DNA of 64,000 nt from Rhinopithecus roxellana (Eukaryota; Chordata; Mammalia; Primates; Cercopithecidae): NCBI RefSeq assembly GCF_007565055.1, contig NC_044560.1:44969030-45033029 (forward strand), in the 5' to 3' direction. A program made the position numbers and the translations under genes. This document shows positions 37,091 to 50,639 of the stretch, one piece after another. Positions within the stretch are counted from its first letter, which is position 1; each line of letters opens with the position of its first letter. The notes under the pieces are model-generated. The model had not been told where the DNA came from. It searched no databases and was given only the letters and a program-made list of their open reading frames with translations.

Positions 37091-38824
37091 CTACATTGGG
37101 AGGAATTTAACTCTGTACCCAGAGGAATTTTTCTTTCAACTTCAGGCAAAGTTATTAACTGTTTGGGTCTTGGGAGCTGAATATGAACAAAACTGAAGGC
37201 CAGGCCCTTTCCATTACACCAAGCATGTAAGGGGAAATAACTTTGCCTCACTAGAAAATCTTAAGTTGGACACGTGAAAGACAAAGTTAGCACTAATCAT
37301 TGTGTGCCCTCGTTTTCTAACAAAGGAAAAATAATGCACAGAGTTTCTTAATACGTTCTTTTCATTGCAGAAAAGTTATTGCTTTCTAAGACAAAGCTAT
37401 TTATTTTTTTTCTGGCAACTCAATGATAAATAAGAGTATAATACATGAGATTCTCACTGGATGAGCTAAGCAGTCTTCTACTTGCTGTATTTTGGCTTTA
37501 GGGGATGAGGCTGTGCAGTGCAACCTCATTTCTATACAACCAACCTAAAATATAGCCTTGAAATGACAAAAAGAAGAGGAAGAAAGAGAACGAATGAAAG
37601 AACTGACCTAAACACATGTTCACACACACACACACGCACACACACACACCCCTTTCGTGGAAACATATGCATACATACTCTCTTTCATAGAAACAGCTTC
37701 CAATTTGTTTCATAATTGCATTGAGTCATCTGGGCTAACATTCAGACCATTTCTCAAATTCACCATGCTCCTAATAGACATAAAAATTAGGTACTTAAGG
37801 AAATTTCCCTCCTCCCCATCTAATATCTTTCTCTTTAGGTAGTTGGATGGAGGTGGTTAGGGGGAGGAGGGAGCAGAAGTTTTGGAAATCAGAGTTGATG
37901 AATTGCAAACGTGTGCAAGTGATGCACAGGGTGGGAGGAAGTAAAAAATGAAATTCTTCTGTGAAAATAATGCACATGTCCCAGGAAAATCAGCCACACA
38001 TTTTTTATGAATCAATAGACCAGGGCTTTCTTTATATGTGCGCCAAGCAGCATTCCTGGGTAACGGTTCCATGTCTCATGAGGTGTAAGCCACTTCACTC
38101 CATCTTATTAGAAACATTCAAAACAAGGCAAAGATTTTGAAACCCATAAAATTTATGAAATCCTAAGCACACCAAAGACAGAATGAACGAGGGACTCCTC
38201 TATTTAACTGGTTTTAACTTATATTCACTTTAGCAGTTTAACCCACCTTTAAAATCTCACCAAGATTTGAAAACATTAATAACTATAAACCATTTTTAAA
38301 AATAGTCTTCCACTTTCTCAACAACCTTAAAACTCACTTGCTTAAAACTTCAAGGACACAAAAATAAATCCCAGAGTGCCAGGAAAATTGACTATAACCT
38401 TTGTCACTCACCTGATTGCTTACCCACCTCACAGGCCATTTGCAAGATTAGTAGGCAACGTAGCTACCAGCCTATGTATTCTCTCTAAATTCCAGACAGT
38501 AGTTAATGTGGAGAAAAGTGATCAAGGAAGCCTATTTATTCTGAAGCCCAGTTCATGGTGGCAAGCAGAATACATTCTTCAGAACAACCAATCAAAACAC
38601 CACCATAAACTTGTGAGTGCACAGTTTTAAGTAACATAGAAGTATTTCATTTTTCCAGTACAAGGTAGACTGAAGGGAAAACTCAGTTTAAATATTTACT
38701 ATTTTAATTTAGCAGTGATTATAAACATGGCATACCAGGTAAAGTTAAGAAAGAAAAAAAAAGCAAGTGTAAACCATGGCTCTGCCCTCAAGGATCTTAA
38801 TTAGGGTTCAGAAATTCAACTGAT
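37091..38824. other. 1.7 kb unassigned single-copy DNA with a CA repeat
   Basis: No gene or transposon recognised. It contains the (CA)n microsatellite at 37621-37649. Confidence 0.45.
37621..37649 (+). repeat. (CA)n microsatellite
   Basis: About 14 CA units with one CG interruption at 37635-37636. It is short and probably only modestly variable. Confidence 0.92.
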
Positions 38825-38940
38825 TTTATTCTTTTATGCCCTTTTTGCAGATGAGGGAATAGGAGCTTAGAAAGGCAAAGTAATTTGCCCCAAAACACAC
38901 AGCAGAGCTAAGATTTAAACATAGCCCTATCCAATTCTAA
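38825..38940 (-). repeat. MIR SINE fragment, reverse
   Basis: 'ctttttgcagatgagggaat', 'aagtaatttgccccaaaaca', and 'cagcagagctaagatttaaa' match reverse MIR. Confidence 0.75.
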
Positions 38941-39004
38941 AGGCTTGTTGAAAAAATTAACTGCACTTCAGATAGTAAGACCTGGATGTTTTGCATTGTA
39001 AATT

Positions 39005-39245
39005 CAATAAAAGCTAAAACTTATTTCACTCCAGGCATTGTTGTAGGCACTTAGCACAAACTAATTTATTTACTCCTTATAATAACTTTATAAATAAGTA
39101 CTATGATTACCCCCGACTTTACAAATGAGGACAAGTTTACAGAGAGGTTAAACAACTTGCCTGGGGTCAAACATTTCATAAATGGTAAGTCTGAATTCAA
39201 ACCAAGACAGCTGGCTTCAGGCTGTTCTCTATGCCATTACATTAT
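39005..39245 (-). repeat. MIR SINE, nearly full length, reverse
   Basis: 'ttgttgtaggcacttagcac', 'actttacaaatgaggacaag', 'gaggttaaacaacttgcctg', and 'gaattcaaaccaagacagct' follow reverse MIR. Confidence 0.84.
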
Positions 39246-41734
39246 CTACCTGTCTAAGGCATGGTGGCCCCAAAAGGTCCAGCAAATGTTGGCTCCATTA
39301 GTAGGATAATAACAATGCCCAGAACCTTAGGAGAAATGCTCCACCATACTGTATGCTCATCAGACTATACCTGGCCTACTTCATTCAGATATCCTTACAG
39401 TATTTTACAAAAAAACTTGACAAAATGAAACTTGCTCTGTGGAGAGCAAGAAGGAGAGAAAATGTGGAAGCAATGTCCAAAGATCATGGAGAAATTGAGG
39501 CTGTTTGGCCTGGACAAGGAAACTTCAAGGGCACCCATTTATCATCCTCCAAAAATGTCAAGAGGGCCTTAACCACTCTAAGAAGAAGTAGGAAGCAGCC
39601 CCGGGACCTTACTCATTCATCATTCATTTGCTCTTACTGAATGGCCTGTAGGTGTCAAATGGAGGAAATGCTCCCTAGCTTAATAACTTTTGTATTTTAG
39701 AAATGGAAGTACAGCTCACTGATCAACGAAATTCTTTTCCCAGAATGTATCCAGCAGAAGTGGGAAGAACAGATAACAGAGATCAACCATTTCAGCACCT
39801 GGTGGAAAGCTGGACAAGTGATCTATGAGACCTTGCTAATAAGCAGATGGTATGATTCATGTATCCTGTCCTGCACTACCACTGCCAAAAAGTGCCATCA
39901 AAATCCTCACAAATTACAGCTCTTAATTATCTTTAAGAGGCCAAAAGAAGCAACCTTCAAAAAAGCAGGAAAAAAAAATGTTTTAAATGGCTTTTACACT
40001 GAGAATTTGACAAGTTTGAACAAAAGTGAACAAAACCACACTTTGAAAATATGCCAAAGGACTACTTGTGTTCTAAAACAAGCAAGTAATTATGCAGGAA
40101 AAATGCAATTTCTCTCCTCCATTTCCTTTATCTCAAGTTCCTCTCCCATTAATTTATTCATGAACATATCTCAATAATAACCGTCTTGTACTTAGAGAGT
40201 GTCTTGCCCATTTTTAAATGTTTTTACATAAACAAGAAACTGGCATCAGCATCATGGTTCTCCCTGGGCAACAAGACCAGCTCCTAACAGGTTAGCCCTC
40301 AGCAACATACAGCAGTAGCGGTCTCTCACCACTGGCTACTCTAGCAAAACATTTTACAATTTCTGAGTCAGGAGAAGTATCTGAGGTCAACATCTATAAA
40401 CACATTCCAGAATATGAGCACTTCCAAATTAAAAAACCAATCAAACCCACTGCAATGCTTTTAAATTCAAGGCAGACAATACTTCCCATGGACTACTGCA
40501 ATCTTTGTTAAAATTAAGGTTCATGCTTATTTTAGTTTTGCTATTAGTGTGGCTTTTTTAAATTTCTTTTTTCTTGAACCATGTACTCCTTGGGGGAAAA
40601 AAAACATAATAAAAATCTTCTGCTATTTTGAGACATCCTTCTAGATAGGATAATGAATTTTCCATAGATAAAGAATATTCTACCTGAACCAATCCTCTGA
40701 GTTTTTAGTGATACTTTTTCTTTTGACTTGATCAATGGACTGAGAGATTGCATGAATCAGTCAAAACAATTTAAATGAGTCTTCGAAGAGATGGTAAGGG
40801 GATCCTACCATGTCAGGAGAAGACTCCAGCCTAGGCCTGCTCACTCCTTCTGGGTGTTGCTTCAATGCAAGTTTTTGTTTGTTAGTTTTTTTTGTTTGTT
40901 TTTTTGTTTTTTTAAAGAATGGGTTGGAGGAGTGGGGTGGGAGGTAATACACTAAGAAGAAAAACAAACTCTTCCAACAACAACAACAAAATTCTTACTC
41001 TGTAGTTTATAATACTATTGGAAACAGAAACACCATTTAGTTGTAGCTAGAATCACTCAAACAGGCACTCAGCCCTGAATCAAGGAGCAAACATATCACT
41101 GGAAGGTACATGTCTCCATGTAGCCTTGATGACTTCAGAACTAAGTACAAAGAGAATAACAGCAGTTCACAGTAGGTCTCTCACATCAGTTACAACCTCG
41201 ATTTGGGGGGAGGAGAGAGAAGAGAAAAAAGAGAAGAGAAGACAGAATACCCCTCTATTGGAACACTGTCTCCAAAAAAATAAAATTATATCTGAAAATC
41301 CTGGGAATGTAAATACCCTCTCAAATCACCTCCCACCTTCTCACTGTCCTTCTTTGGGTCTGGGGAACCAATAGAGATTATAAAAGCCACAACATATTCT
41401 TGCTATTGTGGGGTTTGAAGAAACCAAGAGATGGTGACTAACAAAGTCTATGAAGATAATTGTATTTCCATTAGCATCACTAATGAAGAGAAGTGAAAGA
41501 TAAATAATGGACAATCCAAAAACCATTTGTATTTGATCCTACAGTAAGAGTTCTCTTACATTAAGCTAGGCTTCCTAAATATTTCCCCACTTTCTAAGCC
41601 AAGGATAAAATCAGACTGCCTTCAAGAACACACACTAACCAATCTTGGGAGAAAAGGCCAAGAAAGGCTGGGTGGCCTTGGACAAATCTGAGAGGAATTC
41701 AACTTTGTGGTGTGCATATCTTTCAATCTATCCT
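39246..41734. other. 2.5 kb unassigned single-copy DNA
   Basis: No gene supported. A pyrimidine stretch plus AG occurs near 39684-39700 but has no open exon structure after it. Low-complexity patches are GTTT/T-rich at 40870-40914, CAA repeats at 40977-40990, and GA-rich at 41205-41243. Confidence 0.45.
41205..41243 (+). repeat. GA-rich (polypurine) patch
   Basis: Nearly all purine over about 39 bp, with GAGAGA and AGAAAAAAGAG units. Confidence 0.75.
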
Positions 41735-41945
41735 TTAGGGAACACCAACTATATGTCAGGAGCTACGTTCACTACTTACATTATTATCTCTACTAAGTGT
41801 TTGGATAGCACTGCCCTATAAGTACTACCACCCCCAAGTTGCAGGGAGGAAAATAAAATCTAGGCAAAAGGAGGTTAAAGAACTTACTTGGTCACCAACT
41901 GGGAGCTGGGCTCAGGCCTAAATATGTGTGTCACCAATGCCTATA
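41735..41945 (-). repeat. MIR SINE, degraded, reverse
   Basis: 'gaacaccaactatatgtcag', 'aggttaaagaacttacttgg', and 'tgggagctgggctcaggcct' suggest reverse MIR with some insertions. Confidence 0.6.
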
Positions 41946-43169
41946 TTATTTCTACTATGTCTTGCTGCTTCCCATTTTTAAGATACAATTCTCATAATGG
42001 AGAATTCACAGGCAGATCATCAAAAAAGGCTGAAAAGAGGCTGTGTACAGCATTTCACAACAGACACGTAAGTATTCGAATTTACCAGGGAAGGGTGATA
42101 TTTAAGTGTTTACTAATGGGACCTACTGTAGACCACCCTGGTATAAAACATGAATTTCTTCATAGATGTGTATGTTAACAGATTCTGCTCAAAGCAGGCA
42201 GTTTGTTTGTTGCTACTTCTCCACCAAGTTTATTTAATAGACTATTTGGCAAAACTATACTTCAGGTTAGCTCTTACACTTTGACAAACGCAGTATAAGA
42301 TTGGTGTTTAATCTCAACAGCATCTCATTAGTGTAAATTAGTGACTCAATATTTAAAACTAGAAAACAAGTGGTTAAGAGACCCCAGCTAAGACAAGTTT
42401 CGTTAAAACAATAATGACTTAATACACACTATGCCCAGTTTCAGAGAGCTTCAAGTTCCCTAATCATTTTCTGGATGGTTTCCATTCTAACCAGCTTCCA
42501 TGTTGGTATAAAACCATCAGTATCCAGTAAGGATGAGCATGGGAAAATGAACATAGTGTTAAGTCTACAGAGACCTTGTTGCAATGTTATGTCAGTTTAA
42601 ATTACAGCTTTACAAAAAAGGCACTGTCAAGGCAAATGTCTCCTGGAGCCTGTCTGGTTGCCTAGAGCAAATGTTCTACCAAGTTGGGTAGAGAAACCGG
42701 TTTCCATTTGCCTGGCAGTTTTCTCACTGCTTCCAAGGTGCTTGGCAGTGATAACACACTCTACAATCTGGTAAACATGACAGAGCAACTGGGTACTCCA
42801 GAGTGCATCAACTTCTGATGCTCCACAGGGGAACCATCCCTCATAGCAACCAATCAAGTTCTTTGCTCATGACATCCTCTATTTACTCCCATTATTACTG
42901 GAAACCCACAAGCTTTCACTGAAGCACTTGCTAACTTCCTCAGCTTGAGGCCTCAACTTTTCAACACAAAGGACCCCTTCTGGATTCTTCCCCTGTGGGT
43001 ACCATGTTTCAAAGACTCCATCTGTCATGTACTTACTATGGTGACCAGAACTGTCTCCTTTCCATAGGTTTTGAAATACTGAAAATAGCTCACAGACTCC
43101 ACTACTACCTAAGTTCAGAGACACTACTCTGGAAAGCAATAAAATTATAATGTGAAGCAGGAAATAACA
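41946..43169. other. 1.2 kb unassigned single-copy DNA
   Basis: No gene or confidently named repeat. Confidence 0.4.
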
Positions 43170-43390
43170 ACAATAACATTTCACATTTATTGAGTGCTTA
43201 TTATTTATGCCAGGCATTGTGCTAAGTGCATTATTTACATTATCCAGTTTAATACTGACCACAACCAAGTGAGGTGGGCAATGTAATTATCTTCCTCATG
43301 GAAAGATTCAGAAACATTGAGTAATTTGCCCAAGGCCACCAAGCTAGTGCCAGAGCAAAGTTTTGAACTCTTGCTTTGTGACTTCAAGCC
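43170..43390 (-). repeat. MIR SINE, nearly full length, reverse
   Basis: 'gagtgcttattatttatgcc', 'aggcattgtgctaagtgcat', and 'tttgcccaaggccaccaagc' are typical of reverse MIR. Confidence 0.86.
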
Positions 43391-45019
43391 ACTTCTATTC
43401 TCTACTCCACTGGTTCCCCTGCCTCTCACTCCCAGTGGCACTTCCAGATCCTTCTTCTCTTTTTGGAGAATTTCATATGCATTGCACACACTTTGGGGAC
43501 TCTTGGAAAGCTTTGAGTTATCATTTTACACCCCCCAAAACTTCCATCCTCAGTCTGGGAAGGGATCCTACTCACCCTCAGAGGAGAATGGCAGGCAGAT
43601 GACAGACAGAGACAGCAAGAACACCTAGAGCATCAGACGCATTCAGCCCGACTCAAGCGCATTCCAGAATATACCAAATTGCGAGGTGTTTCAGTTACTA
43701 TTAATATATACCCACACCGAACTTGGTCTACTAAAAGTAATAATGTTGGAACCTTTCTCCTGGGCATCTTAGAGTCCTTCAAATATTTCCTTCTAAATTC
43801 TCTTCTTGCAATAAGAAAGGTAAAGAAGCTTTAATAGGCAATGCCTCTAGATTTCTGATGAAAATACTAACACAGCCTTGGACAATGAAGTCTGGGCGTT
43901 CTTGCTACTGTCCCTAATTCCTATTCTCACCACAAGGAGAAAAGAAAGTACCTAAGTGGGCTGGGGGCAGCAGCTTCCTCTAGATGCTCAGAGTTCAAAT
44001 TATGGGCTCTCTAAGGATAGCTAAATGTCTGCATGCAGACATGACTAAACTTTAGAGCATACATGAATAATATTATGGTGTATGTGGAGAGGAGAATGGG
44101 GAGAACAGAACACCCAATAGTATCTACAGTATGATTTCCACTGTGTGCAAAAGTTATGAATTCATGGATAAGGACTATGAGTGAATGCACAAATATATTA
44201 GAAGTTTTACTTGTACAAATGGTGAGCCCACACACATTTTTCCTTGTGTTTTGAGTTCAGTTTCTGTTGTAATATTTGTGCAATAAATAATAATTTCAAA
44301 AGCATATTATGTAGAGAGTGCATAATTATGTGGCACAACTATAAACAAATTAGCTTTATAATATGCCAGTCAAGCATTAGCATTTGGAAAATAAGAGTTA
44401 GTATACTTATCTGGGGTTACTTACTTACCTCTGTCTCTGTCTAAAGAAACTATGTCCAGTTGCGAGATTCCTTTTGATCATTCTTTGTGCCATCAGGCAC
44501 AAATCTGGTGGACAGCACTCTGCCTCTACTAGGAGCTCAACAAGTGTTCTAGAATAATTGAATGAGGCCTTCCATGAGTGTTGTTTTGCAACTCAGACAA
44601 AGACTAGCAAGATTACAACTAGAATGGATACAGTTGGGTTCCTTAATAACCCAGCACCACAAAGCTAAGTTCTGTACTGGGGAAAGAATGTGTATGGAGG
44701 AGAGGATGATTCAGATTGGAAAGTGCAAGGAGGAGAGAGTACTGTGAATCAGGTTTGTGGTGAGGGCTTCCTATTGGTCCTTGATCTGTAGGACACAAGC
44801 CCCCTTCTTAGCAGGCCTGACAAAAAATAGGAAGGTGCACAGCATCTCAAGGACTTGGCAGGTTGGCATAGAAGCCAGGCACAAAGGCCAAAGTTGGCCC
44901 AGTCACAATGAGCTGCAGGCCAGTGTGGAAGGACACTGGGCTGATACTAGCATATTCAGACTCACTGAGGAGCAGTGTGTCTTTGATCAATTTAAATTCT
45001 GGATTATTAGAGGTTACAA
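43391..45019. other. 1.6 kb unassigned single-copy DNA
   Basis: No gene supported. 'aggagctcaacaagtgttct' at about 44530 may be a short forward L2 terminus (44455-44570), too weak to list separately. Confidence 0.4.
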
Positions 45020-45092
45020 ATAATCAATAATAGTAACAACTGCCATAATCATTGTCGAGCGCTTGCCATGCACATTAGGGACATCCTGCCAT
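45020..45092 (-). repeat. Short MIR remnant, reverse
   Basis: 'gtaacaactgccataatcat', then 'gagcgcttgccatgcacatt', resembles the 3' part of MIR in reverse. It is small and decayed. Confidence 0.5.
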
Positions 45093-45619
45093 AATATCTC
45101 TAGGCTTTCGTGGTTCCAAGAAACAACAGAGAATTGGGGAACCAGATACCTTCTCTAAAACACATCTGATCCTAACAAGGAATTGGAAGGGTGTCCCCAC
45201 TAATGCAGAGATTCCAACACAGCCAAGTCATGAGTCTCTGCAATCACTTAATAAATGCTGTTTAGAGAAGGTTGTGGGGGACAACAAAAGAAAGCAGAAA
45301 AAAGAAATACACAACTGTTGGCACTGGGATTCATGCCAAGGCTTAAGTAATCTCAGAATTTGATTCACATACTGCAAATAAAAATGATGCAAAATAAGTG
45401 CCTATTTGCTAAAAACAAAACAAAATGTGTAAAAACCTATGTCTTGAATACAGTTTCTTCTCTATTCTCCTTCACTACATTCCCAAATCCTACTCATCCT
45501 CCCAAGGTCAGTGCAGATGCATGTGCCCCATGAAACTCCTGATCCTCTCGCTGATCCTCTCACTCCTGTCCAGGGGGTGGAGACGGCCTCCCCTGAACTC
45601 ACATGGTTATCAGTACCTC
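45093..45619. other. Unassigned single-copy DNA
   Basis: No gene recognised. A 12-bp imperfect tandem copy, 'tgatcctctcgc' then 'tgatcctctcac', lies at 45539-45562. Confidence 0.4.
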
Positions 45620-45875
45620 TCCAGAGATAATAAAATAATAAGAGCAGCCATTTGTCAAGTGCTAACTCTAGGCCAAGCCCTTTTCACAGCTTATTTCAAA
45701 TCCTAAACAACCCTTCCAGGATGCTGTGTATTATGTACAATTCAAAGATTTAGAAACTGAAGTTCAAGATTAAGTAAATTGCCCAAAGCCAAATGTGCTC
45801 ATAAGTGGTAAAGCCTGAATTTGATCCCAGGTCTATCAGACTCTGGAGCTCTTTGCTCTGCATCCTGCCATATCC
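45620..45875 (-). repeat. MIR SINE, full length, reverse
   Basis: 'tttgtcaagtgctaactcta', 'gattaagtaaattgcccaaa', 'gatcccaggtctatcagact', and 'ctggagctctttgctctgca' cover MIR from its 3' to its 5' end. Confidence 0.84.
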
Positions 45876-47029
45876 TATGGACCAGCCTCCCTCTTCCTCA
45901 TATTTCTCTCTCTCTTACTAGGTGACAAGATCCTTGAGGACCCGACTCATTCCTGAGTCATCGCACATTCATTGATGCTTTAAGTAATCCCTGAAGTATA
46001 GTCAACAGCACACAGGTAAACAGCACCCAGAAAGTAGAGATTTAATAAACACTGTTTAACGAGTGATCAAATGACAGAAAACCCATGGGAACAGGTAGAA
46101 AGAGCAACTGTCATAACGTTGGCAAAAACAAAACAACAACAAGAAAACACGCTAGTTTTTCTCTGAACTTTCAATTACAGAATGTCTTCCTTTTTGCTTG
46201 ATTCATCCTGACCTGCCATTTCTGCTTTTTCATTAGCAGCTTCACTCCAGCCACGCCTGGGGTCTCTTCAGTGTGGTGCCAAGGCGTGTGGCCCTCCAGG
46301 TAGGGAGAGCAACAGCTTGTTTCCAAAGAGAACTAATGACATGACCATGCTCGGCAGTAACCCTCACGCCACAAGCTTCAGCATCCCCCAGACAGCTGGA
46401 ATCGGGAAGAGAGAAGCAGACCAAGGAAGGTGGGATATTTGGCCCCTGCCCACCATTTCCATGGTCCAACAGTAATCTATGGATCTTATCCTAGATTTAT
46501 TTTTTCTTTTAAAGGATAAAGGACAAGTGGTCAGGGGCAGGCCCATAAATTTGCTCTGACTTTTATTAGATGGGGAATATTTTTGTCGGCGAGGTCAGCA
46601 TAACTTGGAAGAAAAGACAGAAAACTCTCCACAAGTGAACCACCTCGTTACCCCTGACATAACACAGGCCTGCTGCCTACTGACAAGGGAGTCGCCTGCT
46701 ATCATGCACAGTTAGAACTCCTTAAAAGTCATCAAAATAGGTTAATTTTCTCCCATTCAACATTATCTTTTCATGGATTTCACGTCTCATACACAGATTC
46801 TAGGAGGAAAGGAACGCGACTGGGACGATTAAGTAATGGAGCTGAATCCTTTCATGATGAAAGAAAACTGGACTCGCCATCTCCACCATCTCATAGACAG
46901 GAAACAAAGCATAGACACAAGCTAAGGAAAAGGTCGAAGACATAGGAGGAAGGCCAATAAACCTCCATAAGCGCTTTGTTTTGTGAAACCACCTGGTCTA
47001 ACACTCAAGTTTTGTACAAATGTCTTATT
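45876..47029. other. 1.15 kb unassigned single-copy DNA
   Basis: No gene or repeat recognised. Confidence 0.4.
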
Positions 47030-47225
47030 CATTTGTTCATTTTTTAAAAGTATTAATTATGTGTCTATTATAGTGGAATGCAGTGGGAATACTTTGATGA
47101 ACAGGCTTTGTCTCTGTTCTCCAGGAGTTTACAGTCCAGCAGGAGTGAGATTGTCTAAGAAAGAGGTCCCCATACAGTGTAAGTACAGGAGGCAAACAGT
47201 GTAGCAGCTACTACATGGCAGCCTT
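47030..47225 (-). repeat. L2 LINE 3' fragment, reverse
   Basis: 'gatgaacaggctttgtctct' and 'gttctccaggagtttacagt' match reverse L2 ('...gaacaagacagaccctgccctcaaggagctcacagt'). Confidence 0.65.
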
Positions 47226-48509
47226 CAGCTGCATAGCTGGCTGTACAAACACTGTAGCTAGATTAATTAAAATAATGGTTTTCACTATGCCTACCCAGTG
47301 ATTTCACCTATGTTATCTGATTTCATCCTCAATTAATCTACCACAAGAACATATTCTTCTTAGGGAAAAAAAAACCTGAACTGACTATCAAATCCTTTCA
47401 AGTCTATGTAAAGAACACCTGGAATTTCACAGAAAATAACTTTCTGTACAGAAAGGAAACAATTTATGACAAACTCAGATATTTCATGAGATAAACCAAA
47501 GCTTCTCCATAAAGCCTTCTTAATAAAATCGTTTCCAGCCACTGAGCAGGCCTAGTCTAAAACAATAGATCCACAACTATATCTAATGAAAGATACTTTT
47601 TTTATTTCAGAAAGAAATGTATAAGGAAAGGAGAATGGAACAAAATAAAACAAAACAAACAAAAAAAAATGTAGGTCCCTAGAACTTCAAGGGAAGGAGG
47701 AAAGCTTTCTTCCCCTAAATTTGACTGACAAGAGGAAATTCAGCCAATTCTCATCTATACTTGGTGTAGGAAAAGTAGATCTCTTGTTTTCAAAAGAAAC
47801 CACTTATTCAAGATGATCAAGTGGAAGTAACATTCCAAGTCATTTGGGGAGATGTCGTAGACACCTTGGTGGGTTTTGCATTGAGCAGCCACATTTGCCT
47901 TGCCCATATTTCTTAATGTTTGATACTTGGATTACCCCAGCAGGAAACGAGCAGTCTTTGAATGGAGGGTTTTGTTCAGAATTCTAATAGCTTCCAGCAT
48001 TTGCCCCAGACCACAAGAAGTACACCAAATTTACTTAGACATCCAGGCCAGACGTGAAGAATTTCTCTGTCAGATCTAGTAAGCTCCACCAATTTAACAT
48101 TTTGGCTTCTCTGGGGCAAAGAGAAGACCGCCAAACAGCACTGGTGCTGGGGGGGCACCACTAGTGACATGTGGCAGTTCTTGAAAGAAAATTAATGAAC
48201 ATGACCAGTAACCTTTCTGCCCCTCTCTACTCCTCATTCCAGGGAGAGAAGGAAAATTTCAGCAATTGGGGTGACTAGGCAACTGCTACTCCTTAAAACA
48301 GCTTCAAGGTTGTTGGGTTTTTTCTCCACCAGACTTGCCACATTTCATCATTTGCATTCAAAACCACCTCACTGTGAAATTTGTTGACTTAAAGGTAGAG
48401 CCATCATTTGTTCTGTTCAACAATTTCCTCCTTGTTAATCTACTGAGCAAAAAGCTACCCCCGGCAACCTCTGATTCAGTCACAAGCACTAACTACGTAC
48501 AGTCAAATC
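47226..48509. other. 1.3 kb unassigned single-copy DNA
   Basis: No gene or confidently named repeat. Confidence 0.4.
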
Positions 48510-48820
48510 CAATAAAATATTTGTTTAGTGCCCACTATGTGCCAAGCACTGTACTTAGCATATTACACATATTAATGATGATAATGACAATCAACAACAC
48601 AAGCATCATTTATCAAGTGCTTACTCTGCAAAAGGCCAGAGTGAAACATATAAACATGCCTGACCTCACTCCTCATAACCCTTTGAGCAACATATAATTA
48701 TTGTTTTCCCCTTGTGTAGAAAAAAAAGGACTCCGCAAAATTAAATAAACTTGCCCAAGGTCATATGGTTTGTAAGTAACAGAGCTGAGACTTGAACTTA
48801 AGCCTGTCAAGGGCAATGCC
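48510..48820 (-). repeat. Two overlapping MIR copies, reverse
   Basis: 'cccactatgtgccaagcact' begins one MIR in reverse. About 90 bp later 'tttatcaagtgcttactctg' begins a second. The shared downstream part includes 'acttgcccaaggtcatatgg' and 'gagctgagacttgaacttaa'. A second MIR inserted beside or within the first would explain it. Confidence 0.75.
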
Positions 48821-50049
48821 TGAACTGCAACTGAAATAATACCAGAAGTTTGTTGCAGTATATAAGGATTAGACAGACGGCAAAAGTTTTCCAGATTACA
48901 GCAAAAATGACATTGGACATGCTAGTTGTATTACTCATTTAGACCAAAAGCACGACAAAACTACTTTGTAATAGAATTTTATCATCTCTCTAATACTGGG
49001 ATCAGCATGATATGTGTGACCTATTTTCAGTCCTAAAAAGACTTACCTAGAGTAATCAACTATAAAAACTAGGACCAAAGAGGTAATACAAATAACAAAA
49101 CTACCAATAACATTAAAAAAAAAAAAAAAAAAGAAATCCCTTGCCAATGCACTCAATTTCTATGAAGCTAAATTGCCTAGGGAAAAATGTATATGCATGT
49201 TTGTGTTTCCATTTGGATTTTCTAGTTTTAACACTTCATTTTTATGTTTGCCTATAGTGAAACATTCTTTACAGGGGTTTGAAAGGACCCATCTTAACAA
49301 AGAAAACATTCATAAAAGTTAAATTGGAAACTGAACTCACAGATTGGATGAGTAATAAAAAGCCTATTGATGTCTGATTTCTGAACAAAGCCAGAAAGGA
49401 AAAGGTAAAACAAAAGAAAAAAACAAAAACAAAAACAAAAACAACCTTGAAATTCTGAGGTTCCAAAATTTGGAGGCAAAAAAAAAAAAAGATTGAAAAA
49501 TTTGGAAAGCTTCAAAGAGAGAAAAGGACGTTGTACAACTGCTCCACAGCAGCAGAGCTCCAAGGGGAGGGAGGACATTTGGAAAGCCCAATTCTTCCAC
49601 GTTCCTATAGCCACTCACTTGTTCAATGGGTAGCTATATCCTAACTCCCAGCCCAGAATCCTGATTTAGATTTGGGCTGACAAAGGCCTGCACAGCTAGG
49701 ATCCTGCCAGTGACAGAGTGGAGGCTCCTCTGATACTGTGCAGAAAACCATCAAGCCACCTACCCCCAGTCATACCAACACAACACACATGGACACATAA
49801 ATGCATTTGGCACACAATTTCCAAGGGTTCATGAGTCACCTGAGACATGAATCCAGACTGAGAACACCTGTGCATAGTAAGAATCCTTAGACTTGAGGAT
49901 CTGGCCAAGTTTAGAGCCACAAGTAAGCTGATACAACTGCTTTCTTAGCCTGTGGCCTCGTAACAAGGCCGGTTTCTCCAGGTTCTCAATAGGCTGAGAG
50001 TGAGCAGCTTTCATTTAGGCGATGGTCCAGCCATGAAACATGAGGCTGC
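48821..50049. other. 1.2 kb unassigned DNA with A-rich tracts
   Basis: No gene recognised. A-runs lie at about 49114-49131 and 49480-49491, and an (AAAAC)n tract at 49417-49443. Lys/Phe-rich frames through them are artefacts of composition. Confidence 0.45.
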
Positions 50050-50245
50050 CTGAGGCTGACTGCCTGAGTTTGAATCCTTCCTCCATCTCTTAACAGCTAT
50101 GTCATCTTGAATAAGTTTTACTTAATTTCTTATACCTCGGTTGTCTTCTCTCTAAAATAGGGATGATAATAATGCCTACTTCAAAATGTTGTAACAACAC
50201 ATACCTATCACACAGGAAAACACTAAATAAATTCTAGCTGCTATT
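50050..50245 (+). repeat. MIR SINE, nearly full length, forward
   Basis: 'gactgcctgagtttgaatcc', 'cttaacagctatgtcatctt', 'ctaaaatagggatgataata', and 'aacactaaataaattctagc' follow MIR from 5' to 3'. Confidence 0.85.
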
Positions 50246-50544
50246 ATTCTATGGTCCTTGTTAGGAAAAAAGGAAGGTGGCTTAATATAAAGGTTCCTAT
50301 CAGGAAAACACTGCAGAAAGGCCAAAAACAGTAGTTAATGCTAGCATTGATTTTTGTGCCCTGTATTAAATCATCATGAGACGTCTGCTTCTGCTATTTT
50401 TGCAAAGTTGACCATTTGGTTAACTGAACAAGTATCGCCATCTATGTTCCAATACAATACAATACAATGGCAGTGATGAATATTGGAAAATGTAGTCTGT
50501 GAAATTTATCACAAATAAAGAAAAATACACCATCAGATTAACAG

Positions 50545-50599
50545 CTTTCCTTCATTTCAGTTTGTGAAATGAATTAATCACTTTCCTTCATTTCAGTTT
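50545..50599 (+). repeat. 19-bp direct duplication, 36-bp period
   Basis: 'ctttccttcatttcagttt' occurs at 50545-50563 and again at 50581-50599 without mismatch. The spacer contains 'gtgaaatgaattaatca'. No transposon lies between the copies. Confidence 0.85.
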
Positions 50600-50639
50600 C
50601 AGTTGGCAAGCACACAGCTTTGAATTATCACAGACCCAT

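Noticed and set aside
39684..39760. Pyrimidine stretch followed by AG, like a splice acceptor
   Set aside because: There is no convincing downstream open exon with a donor site, and such sequences are common by chance.
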